Shown here piece after piece: positions 35,366 through 44,116 of a stretch of DNA of 52,226 nucleotides (positions are counted from its first letter, which is position 1; each line of letters begins with the position of its first letter). The stretch comes from Polluticaenibacter yanchengensis (GTDB taxonomy: Bacteria; Bacteroidota; Bacteroidia; Chitinophagales; Chitinophagaceae): NCBI GenBank assembly GCA_027854065.1, contig JAQGEF010000026.1, positions 1 to 52,226 of the forward strand, read 5' to 3'. The notes below the pieces were generated by a model, which was not told the DNA's origin, made no database searches, and saw nothing but the letters and a program-made list of their open reading frames with translations. The translations under genes and the position numbers were made by a program.

Positions 35366-35390
35366 TCTCTCACCTATCATATTTTTACAT

Positions 35391-38171
35391 TTATTGACGA
35401 ATAATCATCGGTGCTCCCATGATCCTTGGACCGGAACCTCCGCCCATACCGAATTTGCTTAAATTATAAGTCAGTGTTACCAGGAAGTAGCGTTTTAATA
35501 CCAGATAATTGATATCCTCAATATAGTTGGCATTACTGTTACGCGTTATTCCCTTGTTCTGGTTCAGAATATCATTAACGCTGAATTTCACTTCCGCTTT
35601 TTTGCTCTTCAGGAAGTTTTTGGATACATACATGTTCCACAAAGTGAATTTTGTATTGTAGCCTGCTGCTCTTCCTGTATTGGCAATATAATCGACATCC
35701 GTACCGAAGTTGATGACATTCGGAATATACAGGTTATAGTCGAACGTACCGGTATAAGTATAGTAGTTGGTATTTTGTTGCGGCTGTAAAGAGTATTTGG
35801 CATTGCTCCAGTTAATACCACCGCCTGCGCTAAAGTCCATTATTTCTTTCAGGTTATAGGTTGCAGATACATTTTGATTAATGCTCAGGTTTTTAATTTT
35901 ATTCTCCAGGCTGTTCTGCATATTGATATTTTTGATATAATTAGCGCCGGTCCTCAGATTTATTTTAGCCTTCTCCGCTCCTATTTTTACCGGGAAACCA
36001 TAGTTCATACTGCCGTTTAAATTATAAGTACCGTTCACATTTAAATAAGTGGTTTTTCTGGCACCTGATGCGGATATCATATCGTTGCTTACAATATCAT
36101 TAAATGTCTGGCGGGCACTTAAAGTCGCAAAAAAGCTCTTCATGGTGAACGGATCAAAACTATTGTACATCACTCGCAGGTTATTGCTGAATGATTGTTT
36201 TAAATCCGGGTTACCCTGTATAATATTTAGCGGGTCTGAAATGTCTTCAATTGGTTGTAATTGCCTTACAGACGGCTGAGAGGTGGTACCGTTATAGTTG
36301 ACACGCAAAGTGCGGTAACGGTTCTTACTGATCTGCAATTGTGCGGAAGGTAAAATATTAAAGAACGTGTATTTAATAGGATCAGATTTACCGGCCAGTA
36401 AACTTGATAGTTCGGAATACTGTGCTTTAGCACCGATAGTATAGTTCCAGCCGGTTAAATAAGTTTTTAAATTCAGTCCCGCACCGGTATTGCTGTAGCT
36501 GTTATCCAGGTAATTCGTCAGGTTATCATTGATCAGGTCGAACTGGTTGGTCAGTGGATTATAGTCATAAGTTTTACGGTCACTGGTATTGCTGTTATTG
36601 TTCCTGTATGCAGACATTTCCAGCAATGACTTTTTGCTCACCGGCTCAGTAAAAGTACCGGTAATATTATAAGTAAGCGATTTGTTGAGTGCACTATTTA
36701 CCTGGTTAATATTGGTATTGGAACCGCCTGTTAAATAGTTATTGATAACGCTTAACTGTGTTCCATCTGCATCGCTGCGATTGTTACCCATGACTAACTG
36801 TGCAGAGAATGTTCTGCCTTTACGCTGGAATTTTCTTCTGTACAATGCGGTACCGGAAAAAGTATAACCATTGTTTTTATTGGTAGTACTGGCGCTACCG
36901 TCTGTGAGTAAGCCCAGTTTATCACCTAATGTTTCATAGATCCTGTCTGTAACAGAATTGGTGGTCTGGTAGGTAAATGACGGTGTGATTTTGATGGAAT
37001 TCATGCTGTCAATTTTCCAGTCCACCGCAAAGTTCAGACGGTGATTATTATTATCCCTGGAAGAGTTACTGAACTCGTTATAATATTGGGAAGAATCGGC
37101 AATAAAGTTTTGGCGGTGCTTTTCTGTGTTATTATCAAACTGGGTACCGTTAAAGAAATAACTGCCGGTAAATTCCAGGTTACTTTTCTTAAAATTATTA
37201 TAGTTTAAGCCAATAGCCTGTGTACCTGTAATACCCTGTGAACTGGTGCCGAAGCTAGCGCCGCCATTAAGTGCATCAGTAAGGCTAAAGTTCTGCTGGT
37301 TCACGTTATTGGCCTGGCCGATCAATGAGATCTGCTCTCCTTTTTTAAATGAATTGATATTGGTATTTCCCTGGTATCTGAAATCATTATCGTTGGTAGA
37401 AAGATTTGCACCGGCACCGGCAGAAACACGCCCGAAAATACCATTGCGTTTATCTTCTTTTAGTGTCAGGTTAATGGTTGGTTCACTTTCACCATCATCA
37501 ATACCTGTAAACTCCGCCTTATCAGATTTTTTCTCAAACACCTGTACTTTTTTCACCATATCGGCCTGGAGATTTTTAGAAGCCAGTTTGGGATCGTTGG
37601 CAAAAAACTGTTTGCCATCCACCATGATGCGCTTTACTTCCTGGCCGTTCGCTTTAATGGTACCATCTTTTTCAACTTCCAAACCCGGCAGGCGTTTGAA
37701 CAGGTCTTCTACCACTGCGTTTGGTTTATTTACTTTAAATGAATTGGCATCATACTCAACAGTATCGCCTTTTATAACAATAGGCGCCGCAGTTACCACT
37801 ACATCATCTAATGTAGATTGAAACTGCATTTGAATAGCACCTAGATCAACTTCCGGTTGAGCATCCGTTATTTCAACATTTTTATCTAACCGCTTGTAGC
37901 CTGTATATGTAATGGTGAGAATATATTTACCCGATTTCAATTTACTGATAAGGAAAGTTCCATCCGCCTTCGACCTGGTAAAAGAAATCAAAGACGAATC
38001 CTGCTGATCCAGGAGATTAATGGAAGCGCTTTCCAGGTTCATACTGGCAGTAGTGTCTTTTACAGTGCCCTTAATACTCCCGTTTTTTGTTTGTGCAAAA
38101 GAAAACTGGGTCATAAAAACTGCAAAGAAAAGTAGGATGATGTGCGTGTGTGATTGTTTCAAAAATTTCAT
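35391..38171 (-). CDS. Large outer-membrane beta-barrel protein with CarboxypepD_reg and plug domains (TonB-receptor-like)
   Basis: About 926 residues. The signal peptide ends SFAQ. A carboxypeptidase-regulatory-like fold follows (GSIKGTVKDTTASMNLESAS; LKSGKYILTITYTGYK), then a plug-like region (DDVVVTAAPIVIKGDTVEYD; FKRLPGLEVEKDGTI; RIMVDGKQFFANDPK), and a barrel of about 650 residues ending in a Met/Gly/Pro-rich tail. This is the outer-membrane barrel family 3 layout, related to TonB receptors but without an obvious TonB box or SusD partner. An ATG seven codons earlier (38192) is the alternative start. It is a single gene with its own terminator. Substrate unknown. Confidence 0.82.
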   Translation of the reverse strand: MKFLKQSHTHIILLFFAVFMTQFSFAQTKNGSIKGTVKDTTASMNLESASINLLDQQDSSLISFTRSKADGTFLISKLKSGKYILTITYTGYKRLDKNVEITDAQPEVDLGAIQMQFQSTLDDVVVTAAPIVIKGDTVEYDANSFKVNKPNAVVEDLFKRLPGLEVEKDGTIKANGQEVKRIMVDGKQFFANDPKLASKNLQADMVKKVQVFEKKSDKAEFTGIDDGESEPTINLTLKEDKRNGIFGRVSAGAGANLSTNDNDFRYQGNTNINSFKKGEQISLIGQANNVNQQNFSLTDALNGGASFGTSSQGITGTQAIGLNYNNFKKSNLEFTGSYFFNGTQFDNNTEKHRQNFIADSSQYYNEFSNSSRDNNNHRLNFAVDWKIDSMNSIKITPSFTYQTTNSVTDRIYETLGDKLGLLTDGSASTTNKNNGYTFSGTALYRRKFQRKGRTFSAQLVMGNNRSDADGTQLSVINNYLTGGSNTNINQVNSALNKSLTYNITGTFTEPVSKKSLLEMSAYRNNNSNTSDRKTYDYNPLTNQFDLINDNLTNYLDNSYSNTGAGLNLKTYLTGWNYTIGAKAQYSELSSLLAGKSDPIKYTFFNILPSAQLQISKNRYRTLRVNYNGTTSQPSVRQLQPIEDISDPLNIIQGNPDLKQSFSNNLRVMYNSFDPFTMKSFFATLSARQTFNDIVSNDMISASGARKTTYLNVNGTYNLNGSMNYGFPVKIGAEKAKINLRTGANYIKNINMQNSLENKIKNLSINQNVSATYNLKEIMDFSAGGGINWSNAKYSLQPQQNTNYYTYTGTFDYNLYIPNVINFGTDVDYIANTGRAAGYNTKFTLWNMYVSKNFLKSKKAEVKFSVNDILNQNKGITRNSNANYIEDINYLVLKRYFLVTLTYNLSKFGMGGGSGPRIMGAPMIIRQ

Positions 38172-38192
38172 ATAAGATTTTTTACGATTCAA

Positions 38193-38763
38193 AGATATTT
38201 TCCCAAAATAGATTAGACGCCTATTTAACTACATTTATAGTTAATCATGGTTAATATTTTTTTTAAATTAATATAGCATGATTTTATTGGTAATCAGCAC
38301 TAAAATTGTTGTTTTTCTTATTAATTGAATCAACAATTGTACAACTGTTGAACATCGTTGTGTCACTCCCTTGTACGGTATTGCTACTATGAGGCAATAA
38401 AGAAAGATGAAGTATTAAAATGCACCGGTAATTTCTATAGGGGAAAAACCAGTTAGCCGGTTTCTATTATTCCGGGTGCAATATAATCATTAAATACCAA
38501 TTGTGGTATTTTAAACTAACGCATTAGTGATTGGCTCTTGGGTACCTGCATCAAATATGGAATCAAATATTACCGGGTCAATGCAACATAAGCCAGCACT
38601 ATTCTTAATATAACATATGAACAAATCGATATTCCATAATAAATCGATGATATAAAAAAACGTAATAACAGTGCCGCATATCATCGGTCTTTGTCATTAC
38701 GTTTTCGAGCGTCCTTCTAAAATAAAAAACACATTATTAAAAGCAACATTGTTTTAAAAGGAA
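38193..38763. other. AT-rich intergenic region, no gene seen
   Basis: No credible open frame is seen on either strand. The left part should carry the promoter of the outer-membrane barrel gene, and the right part the terminator of the murU-like gene (38657-38705). Confidence 0.5.
38657..38705 (-). terminator. Probable terminator of the amgK/murU-like operon
   Basis: AAAACGTAAT (38657-38666) and ATTACGTTTT (38696-38705) form a 10-bp stem with a 29-base loop. On the minus strand the stem runs into seven Ts. Confidence 0.55.
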
Positions 38764-39474
38764 TCAGTCAAACATCTTCGCGGCATTATCAAGCTTTTCC
38801 TGCGTGCCTATATCAATAAACCGGCTGCCTGAGTGATTATAGCCATAAATATTTTCACCTTTACAAAGTGCCAGATATACATCGATCACGGAGAACTTTC
38901 CTCTCAATTCAATTTTATCGAAAAAAGATTGATTCAGTACCTGGATACCGCTAAAAGCTTTTGATATGCCCTCTTTACCTTTTACCGCACCATCACCGGT
39001 ATTTTTCCAACCGACCAAGCGGTTGGCTTCATCAAATTGCAAAACACGGGACGATACCCTGTCGGTAACTGCTAATGTAGCAATAGCCGATAAAGCGAGG
39101 TGCTGCTCAATTGCTTTCTGCAGGTTAAAGTCGGTCAATATATCCGCATTCATCACCACACAGTGTTCTGCCGCTTTTAAAAAAGGAGCTGCTTTTAAAA
39201 TACCACCACCCGTTTCCAACACTTCGTCAGACTCGTCGCTGATGACCACATTACTGCCCCAGCCTTTATTTTCATTTAAAGCCGCAATTATCTGGTCAGC
39301 AAAATGATGCACATTTACAATCACATCTTTTATACCATAACCGGCAAGCCATTCTATATTGCGTTGCAATACCGTTTTGCCGTTTACCACGGCCAACGCT
39401 TTCGGATGCTTATCAGTAAAAGGCTTTAATCTTGTTCCCAGGCCAGCCGCCAGTATCATTCCTCTTATTGCCAT
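38764..39474 (-). CDS. MurU-like sugar-1-phosphate nucleotidyltransferase
   Basis: About 236 residues from the ATG at 39474. A longer frame to 39603 runs into the upstream gene and lacks family similarity there. The nucleotidyltransferase signature GMILAAGLGTRLKPFTDKHP (5-24), VLETGGGI and the metal-binding MNADILTD are present. The closest functional model is MurU, which makes UDP-MurNAc from MurNAc-1-phosphate. It starts 2 bases after an AmgK-like kinase domain protein, the enzyme that supplies MurNAc-1-phosphate in Pseudomonas, which supports a cell-wall salvage role. Other sugar-1-phosphates remain possible. Confidence 0.8.
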   Translation of the reverse strand: MAIRGMILAAGLGTRLKPFTDKHPKALAVVNGKTVLQRNIEWLAGYGIKDVIVNVHHFADQIIAALNENKGWGSNVVISDESDEVLETGGGILKAAPFLKAAEHCVVMNADILTDFNLQKAIEQHLALSAIATLAVTDRVSSRVLQFDEANRLVGWKNTGDGAVKGKEGISKAFSGIQVLNQSFFDKIELRGKFSVIDVYLALCKGENIYGYNHSGSRFIDIGTQEKLDNAAKMFD

Positions 39475-39476
39475 AA

Positions 39477-40928
39477 TTACAACTCCTTTTTCCAGTTTTC
39501 TTTGTTGATATGGTTCAATTCTACCTTTACTTTGTATTTGTTTTTCAAATGCCGGGCAGTCGCTTCTGCAGCATACACACTTCTGTGTTGCCCGCCAGTG
39601 CAACCAAAATTAATGGTCAGGTTTTTAAAACCCCGGCTCAGGTAATCTTCTACATTAATATCGATAATATCAAAAATACTGTTGATAAACTGTGGCATCC
39701 TGGTATTTTGCTCCAGGTAATCTTTTACCGGTTTATCCAGCCCGCTCTGCGTTTTATATTCGTCTATTCTTCCGGGATTCAAAATACCCCTGCAATCAAA
39801 AACAAAACCGCCGCCGGTGCCTGTTTTATCTTCCGGGTACCCGTTTTTCAGATAGGAAAAACTATTAACTTTTACCACCAACGGCGTAGCGTCTGAAGCT
39901 TTTTTAATAGTGAACCTATCAATGACCATATCACTGGTGCAAATATCCAGCACCCGCTTCAGTTCCGGTACATACAATCCTAGTGAGCGGTTATTAATAA
40001 ACCATTTCAGGTTCTCCAGCGCCTGAGGAATGCTTGTTAAAAATTGCGCCTTTCTCTCGAAAAGGCCCCTGAATCCATAGGCACCTAAAACCTGCAAAAG
40101 CCGGATCAATACGTAGCCGTAATATTGCTTTTCGAAGAGTTCCTTATCTATGGGGCTACCGATTTTATTTTCAAACTGTGAAATATAATAGCCTCTCAGT
40201 TCTATTTTCCAATCTTCCGGCAGATTCGCTCTTGCCTGCCAAAGCAGACTTGCAAGGTCGTATTGAGGAGCGCCCAACATGCCACCCTGGTAATCTATAA
40301 AGTAAGGTGTGTTATTATGGATCATAATATTCCGGCTCTGAAAATCCCGGAACATAAAAAACTTATACGCCGTTTTTGTTAAATACAACGCGAACATTTC
40401 AAAATCATCCAGCAGATCCTGCTTATTATATGGCGTTTGCAACGTATCCAGGAAATAATACTTAAAATAAAGCAGGTCACTGATGATTGCCTGCTTGCCA
40501 AACTCAGTGGAAGTGATACAATCATTGTAATTTAAACCTTCGTGGCCTTTGAGTTGTAAGTCTATCAAGCCATCAATACTTTTCTTAAATAGTGATTTTA
40601 CATTTTCTGAGAAACCTTCCTTTTCTAACACATCCAGTAAAGAAACAGACCCCAGATCTGTTTGCAAATACACCGCGCCATCATCACTTACAGCTATTAT
40701 TTCCGGAACATTGAGCCCTTTGCTTTTAAAATGATTCGTAAAATTGATAAAGGTTTTATTTTCTTTCAGGTTATTACCTATTGTAGCAATATATGATTTT
40801 CCGTCAGCATTCCCCACTCTAAAATACTGCCTGTCACTGCCGCTTTGTGGCAGTAATGTAATTTCTACAAAATCATATCCCTCAACAGTATCCAAAAAAG
40901 CTTTTACCTGATCTATATATTTAGACAT
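39477..40928 (-). CDS. Fusion of AmgK-like sugar kinase and RapZ C-terminal domain
   Basis: About 483 residues from ATG 40928; an ATG 13 codons earlier (40967) is possible. The N-terminal part (about 1-330) is an aminoglycoside-phosphotransferase-fold kinase with catalytic loop MFRDFQSRNIM and IDYQGGMLGAPQYDLASLLW, as in the anomeric MurNAc/GlcNAc kinase AmgK. The C-terminal part (about 335-483) is the RapZ C-terminal domain, with VFDCRGILNPGR (about 374) and INFGCTGGQHRSVYAAE (about 440). In E. coli that domain binds glucosamine-6-phosphate and governs amino-sugar synthesis; the RapZ N-terminal P-loop domain is absent here. The fusion may couple cell-wall sugar salvage to amino-sugar sensing. 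It is followed immediately by the MurU-like gene. Confidence 0.82.
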   Translation of the reverse strand: MSKYIDQVKAFLDTVEGYDFVEITLLPQSGSDRQYFRVGNADGKSYIATIGNNLKENKTFINFTNHFKSKGLNVPEIIAVSDDGAVYLQTDLGSVSLLDVLEKEGFSENVKSLFKKSIDGLIDLQLKGHEGLNYNDCITSTEFGKQAIISDLLYFKYYFLDTLQTPYNKQDLLDDFEMFALYLTKTAYKFFMFRDFQSRNIMIHNNTPYFIDYQGGMLGAPQYDLASLLWQARANLPEDWKIELRGYYISQFENKIGSPIDKELFEKQYYGYVLIRLLQVLGAYGFRGLFERKAQFLTSIPQALENLKWFINNRSLGLYVPELKRVLDICTSDMVIDRFTIKKASDATPLVVKVNSFSYLKNGYPEDKTGTGGGFVFDCRGILNPGRIDEYKTQSGLDKPVKDYLEQNTRMPQFINSIFDIIDINVEDYLSRGFKNLTINFGCTGGQHRSVYAAEATARHLKNKYKVKVELNHINKENWKKEL

Positions 40929-41074
40929 TAAAAATTGTTTCGTATTTATCAAAAGTATTGTCCGCAAAAGTAATTTTTTTATACCGTTCTCCTAATAAAA
41001 ACAATCAGCCCCGTTATGTGCTGCACTTCATTGAACCTCAATTCACATTAAGTAAAAATAAATATATAAAAATA

Positions 41075-41106
41075 TTTGTCAAATAAATTCGCAGACTCTA
41101 CTTTCG
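41075..41106 (+). promoter_or_regulatory. Promoter of tRNA-Ser
   Basis: TTTG (41075-41078), 20 bases, then TACTTTCG (41099-41106), which is one base off TAnnTTTG. The tRNA begins 5 bases later. Confidence 0.6.
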
Positions 41107-41110
41107 CCGC

Positions 41111-41195
41111 GGAGAGATGGCAGAGCGGTCGAATGCGGCGGTCTTGAAAACCGTTGACTGTCACAGGTCCGGGGGTTCGAATCCCTCTCTCTCCG
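41111..41195 (+). tRNA. tRNA-Ser (anticodon TGA)
   Basis: The acceptor stem GGAGAGA pairs with TCTCTCC (41188-41194), followed by the discriminator G. The anticodon loop reads CTTGAAA with TGA in the centre. A long variable arm, typical of serine tRNA, and GGTTCGAATCC (T arm) follow. CCA is not encoded. It marks the left edge of an accessory stretch. Confidence 0.96.
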
Positions 41196-41198
41196 CTG

Positions 41199-41225
41199 AG
41201 AGGGTCTTCATCAAGAAGACCCTCT
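41199..41225 (+). terminator. Rho-independent terminator of tRNA-Ser
   Basis: AGAGGGTCTTC (41199-41209), a short loop and GAAGACCCTCT (41215-41225) are followed by a run of Ts. It begins 4 bases after the tRNA. Confidence 0.95.
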
Positions 41226-41505
41226 TTTTTTCATATATCAATAATCCTTTTTCTCTCATTTTCATATGACTATGAGAAAATATTTTAAGTATTGTAGGTG
41301 TTCGATAAATACCATTTTCATAGTAAAGATTGTTGTCGAACACCAAGCTTACAAATTCCCTTTTCTGAGGCGTTTTAGAGATTGAATATACATGAGGCAT
41401 ATTAGTTTAGTTAAGAGGTTGATATTTTCTTCTAATATATTGAATACTTCTCTTTGGTCAATGCTCAATCTTTCTATTGTTTGTTCATGGTTCAATATAC
41501 CGTTC

Positions 41506-41925
41506 TTACATAAACTGTACTTTGTTAATTCTATTTCGAAATAGTAAAAATTGGATGGTCACAAGTAATAAATAAATGATTGAAAACGAAATTAAAATTT
41601 GCAAGTGGATATTAATCAATACTACCATAAAACAAATTGATGGTATCCCTAAAAATGTTAAAAGTGATAAATAGAGATTATTTCTGACCTTTCCCACCAA
41701 ATTTAGAAGGACTGCGAAAGAAGATATAACCGTAGCAACAAGATATACAAATGAAAATCCTAAATTTAAAACCAGTTCTAGAATCTGTATCCATTTTTCA
41801 AATGAACCTCCATCAACTGATTCGGTTTGAGAAACCACAATTCTATAAATCACAAATAACATAGTGCCTATTAGCAAATTAATTATCCAATACTTAAATA
41901 TAATTTTTCTCATTTTTTGTCGCAA
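41506..41925 (-). CDS. Hypothetical membrane protein (orphan)
   Basis: A 139-residue protein with four strongly hydrophobic segments (about 11-27, 49-72, 83-104, 108-130) and short charged loops. I recognise no family. It stands alone in the AT-rich stretch after the tRNA-Ser, oriented like its upstream neighbours, and gaps of several hundred bases on both sides argue against an operon. It is probably a membrane accessory or immunity-like protein, but nothing in the sequence proves that. Confidence 0.55.
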   Translation of the reverse strand: MRQKMRKIIFKYWIINLLIGTMLFVIYRIVVSQTESVDGGSFEKWIQILELVLNLGFSFVYLVATVISSFAVLLNLVGKVRNNLYLSLLTFLGIPSICFMVVLINIHLQILISFSIIYLLLVTIQFLLFRNRINKVQFM

Positions 41926-42079
41926 TACCCTTGTTAGCAGCTGCCTTTTTTATTCTGCTAGTTTAAAAATGTATATATAACTTCTCAGTTTTTTGTAGCG
42001 TCTGCAAAGACATTTTGTAACGTAGAAAAATGACATATTTATACACACAAGCTACAAGCCCACAGAATTGGGCTAATTT

Positions 42080-42381
42080 TTAGTAAAACTCTATTTTGCA
42101 ATCTAATAAAGCGAAAGTTCTGCCATCTGAAATTTCTATATTATTCCCGGATATTTTACCTGTCAATAATCCTAATATTTCAGCACCTTACTTAATACCT
42201 TCTCGCCATCCTTCAATATCTCCTTTATAGGATAATCCGTGAAATAATTCATTAGTAGGCAACCATAATTTACAATTTTCAGATATTACTCCACCACTTT
42301 GAGCAATAGGTTCTTCAAACTGTGTTATAACCTTATTAAACAAAACTTCTTCCAATCTGTCATTTCATTAACTGTACTCAT
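42080..42381 (-). pseudogene. Decayed small gene with internal stop and frameshift
   Basis: From TTG at 42355 a frame reads LEEVLFNKVITQFEEPIAQS ... ELFHGLSYKGDIEGWREGIK and hits TAA at 42188-42190. The same frame then continues GAEILGLLTGKISGNNIEIS, DGRTFALLDCKIEFY to the stop at 42080. An upstream ATG (42381, MSTVNEMTDWKK) is in another frame. Protein-like content on both sides of the stop indicates a recently broken gene of about 95-100 residues. Family not recognised. Confidence 0.5.
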
Positions 42382-42553
42382 TTTATGGCGTTATATTGAT
42401 TTTTACATTACATAAACCTGCTTCTTGGAATATCTTCGTGTAATTTCTCCCTTGCAGCGCAAAGCTTCTGATCTTTTATCATGAACCTTTTTTCATTTTT
42501 ATTGCTCTTGTTATCTTTGCTCATAGTCTGCCGACTATGTGTAGCGGAGTAGT

Positions 42554-43036
42554 CTAGCCAATTGTTATTCCTATAATAGCATCTTTTTTTTCAGCTAATA
42601 ACAATAAATCAAATAATCTGCCAAAGAAGCCCAATTCATTACGATTTTCTATTTCTTCTTGCACGAAATCATTCATTGTTGATTTTAATTCATTTCCCAC
42701 TTCCACAATTCTCTTCGTAAAGCCAAGTAATAATTTGGGGTCAAACATTGTTATTATTTCTTTATTTTCAAAGTTTATGATCCCTTGACCAGTCATATAA
42801 TTTGGAATGAAGAAATACCATAGATAAAGTTCTTTATAAATACCATATTCAATTAATGAATAAACTGATTGTAGTTCAGCTATTAAATACAAATCACTTC
42901 CAGGAAATGATATGTCATTTTCCAGTATTTTTTTAGAAATTATTTTTTCATAATCCACATCATAAAACCCAACGGTCTTCGTTTCACCTTTAATTGCTTC
43001 GGGATCTTTTAAATACCCATTTACATATATCCCCAT
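42554..43036 (-). CDS. Hypothetical protein (orphan)
   Basis: A 160-residue soluble protein, acidic to neutral, without signal peptide or clear motif. It starts MGIYVNGYLKDPEAIKGE and ends in a hydrophobic stretch (LGFFGRLFDLLLLAEKKDAI IGITIG). Size, isolation and lack of relatives that I recognise resemble immunity or effector-associated proteins of Bacteroidota accessory regions, but that is a guess. It is flanked by small palindromes at 42522-42539 and 43102-43114. Confidence 0.5.
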   Translation of the reverse strand: MGIYVNGYLKDPEAIKGETKTVGFYDVDYEKIISKKILENDISFPGSDLYLIAELQSVYSLIEYGIYKELYLWYFFIPNYMTGQGIINFENKEIITMFDPKLLLGFTKRIVEVGNELKSTMNDFVQEEIENRNELGFFGRLFDLLLLAEKKDAIIGITIG

Positions 43037-43158
43037 TTTTTATGTTTTTTTAATTCATTATACTATGTGATTTAGCTCACTGGCAATTAACAAATTTGTG
43101 AGGATTTGCAATCCGTTGTTTTGCAAAATGCTTGTCGTATTTACTAATCCTACAACCA

Positions 43159-43557
43159 TCAATGAGCATTCGATTTTTTAACCGACTTTAATATAGCATT
43201 ATAAGCCAGATTCGTTATCGGTATCAACGCTGTAATAATTACTAGATAATAATCCTCGCTATTCATTCCAAATTTCTCACGAAAATCTGAACCCGTAATT
43301 ATTTTAATTAAGAGCAAAGAGAAAACAACTGCGAACATTAAATTAATCGAGGTCAATAAAGAGGTATTAGGTGGAGCGTATGTTTTTACCCAGAACCTGG
43401 ATTTAAAAATATAAAACAGGTTATACGATCCGAACAACAACAGAAACACGGCTATTAAAACAGGCTGCTTTATAGTACCTATAACTGTTATCGCAAAAAA
43501 CACTGCGATCAACATAAGGTCGATAAGCAGTAGGAAAAACCCTGAAATAAGTTTCAT
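43159..43557 (-). CDS. Hypothetical four-helix membrane protein (orphan)
   Basis: A 132-residue protein with four hydrophobic segments (about 5-25, 32-52, 67-85, 105-122) and a basic C-terminus (SVKKSNAH). No family recognised. Its start is next to the stop of the broken gene at 43559-44075 (one base between), so the two probably formed one transcription unit. Confidence 0.55.
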   Translation of the reverse strand: MKLISGFFLLLIDLMLIAVFFAITVIGTIKQPVLIAVFLLLFGSYNLFYIFKSRFWVKTYAPPNTSLLTSINLMFAVVFSLLLIKIITGSDFREKFGMNSEDYYLVIITALIPITNLAYNAILKSVKKSNAH

Positions 43558-43558
43558 T

Positions 43559-44075
43559 TTAGTATATACTTTTATGTAAGTTAACTGTCTTTTTCGAAAA
43601 AATGAAAACGCCTGTAGTATCTAACTGATACAGTAATCTGTCGGAAAGATGAGGGCTGTTAGATCCAAGTCCAGTTGCTTCAAATTTATAAAGCAAGTCA
43701 ATTTGTTTGGTTTTACGGTTCAAGGCCATCAGTCCAATCATTGGTAAAACCATCATAACCAGGCTTCATAGCAAATGAGGCGGTTAATAATATATTCGTG
43801 TTGGTAAACTGATTGCCAGATGTTTTTTTAATAGTAACTATGCTATATTTATCCAATTCCTCTTTTAGAAAAAAATCTTTTACAGCCTTTGTTTCGAGGT
43901 CTATCTCTATGTAAGAATAAACAAAACCACCAATGAGTTGATGTGTAGTTGTATCCAAAGAAAAAATTTCGCCCGTTGGTATTTTATTGGCTAAATAGTC
44001 TATATCTGTATAACCATTCCTGACAAAAATGTTTTTAAAATACAACCCAAAGCAGATATTATTAGCTTGTTTCAA
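43559..44075 (-). pseudogene. Hypothetical protein gene split by a frame change
   Basis: The first part (44075-43713; TTG start) reads ...GYTDIDYLANKIPTGEIFSL...YDGFTNDWTDGLEP then stops. A second frame overlapping it (43756-43559) continues MALNRKTKQIDLLYKFEATG ... KTVNLHKSIY. Both parts have ordinary protein composition and together would give about 170 residues. The shift lies between 43713 and 43756. It is either a pseudogene or a sequencing indel. A possible ECF-type promoter (TGTCACA-N16-TATC) lies 25 bases upstream. Family not recognised. Confidence 0.5.
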
Positions 44076-44116
44076 TCGCTTACCCTTTATTTTGACAAAG
44101 ATATGAAACCGACTGA

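Larger units (their letters stand above)
34864..35390. other. Intergenic region with a gene fragment, a modular repeat and a terminator
   Basis: No complete gene is present. The right half holds the separately listed fragment (35015-35167), the repeat with a large hairpin (35199-35295) and the terminator (35336-35365). The left 120 bases are AT-rich and probably carry the promoter of the CBS gene. Confidence 0.5.

Noticed and set aside
37246..37821. 191-residue plus-strand frame opposite the outer-membrane barrel gene
   Set aside because: Shadow of a well-supported gene on the other strand; no recognisable domain.
41161..41400. 79-residue minus-strand frame ending AEREGFEPPDL
   Set aside because: Its end is the antisense of tRNA-Ser and it runs through the tRNA terminator; this is a well-known annotation artefact.
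41926..41948. Integron attC-like sequence (GTTAGCAGCTGCC) after the orphan membrane gene
   Set aside because: Only one loose match, no paired R'/R'' boxes and no integrase; not enough to call a cassette.
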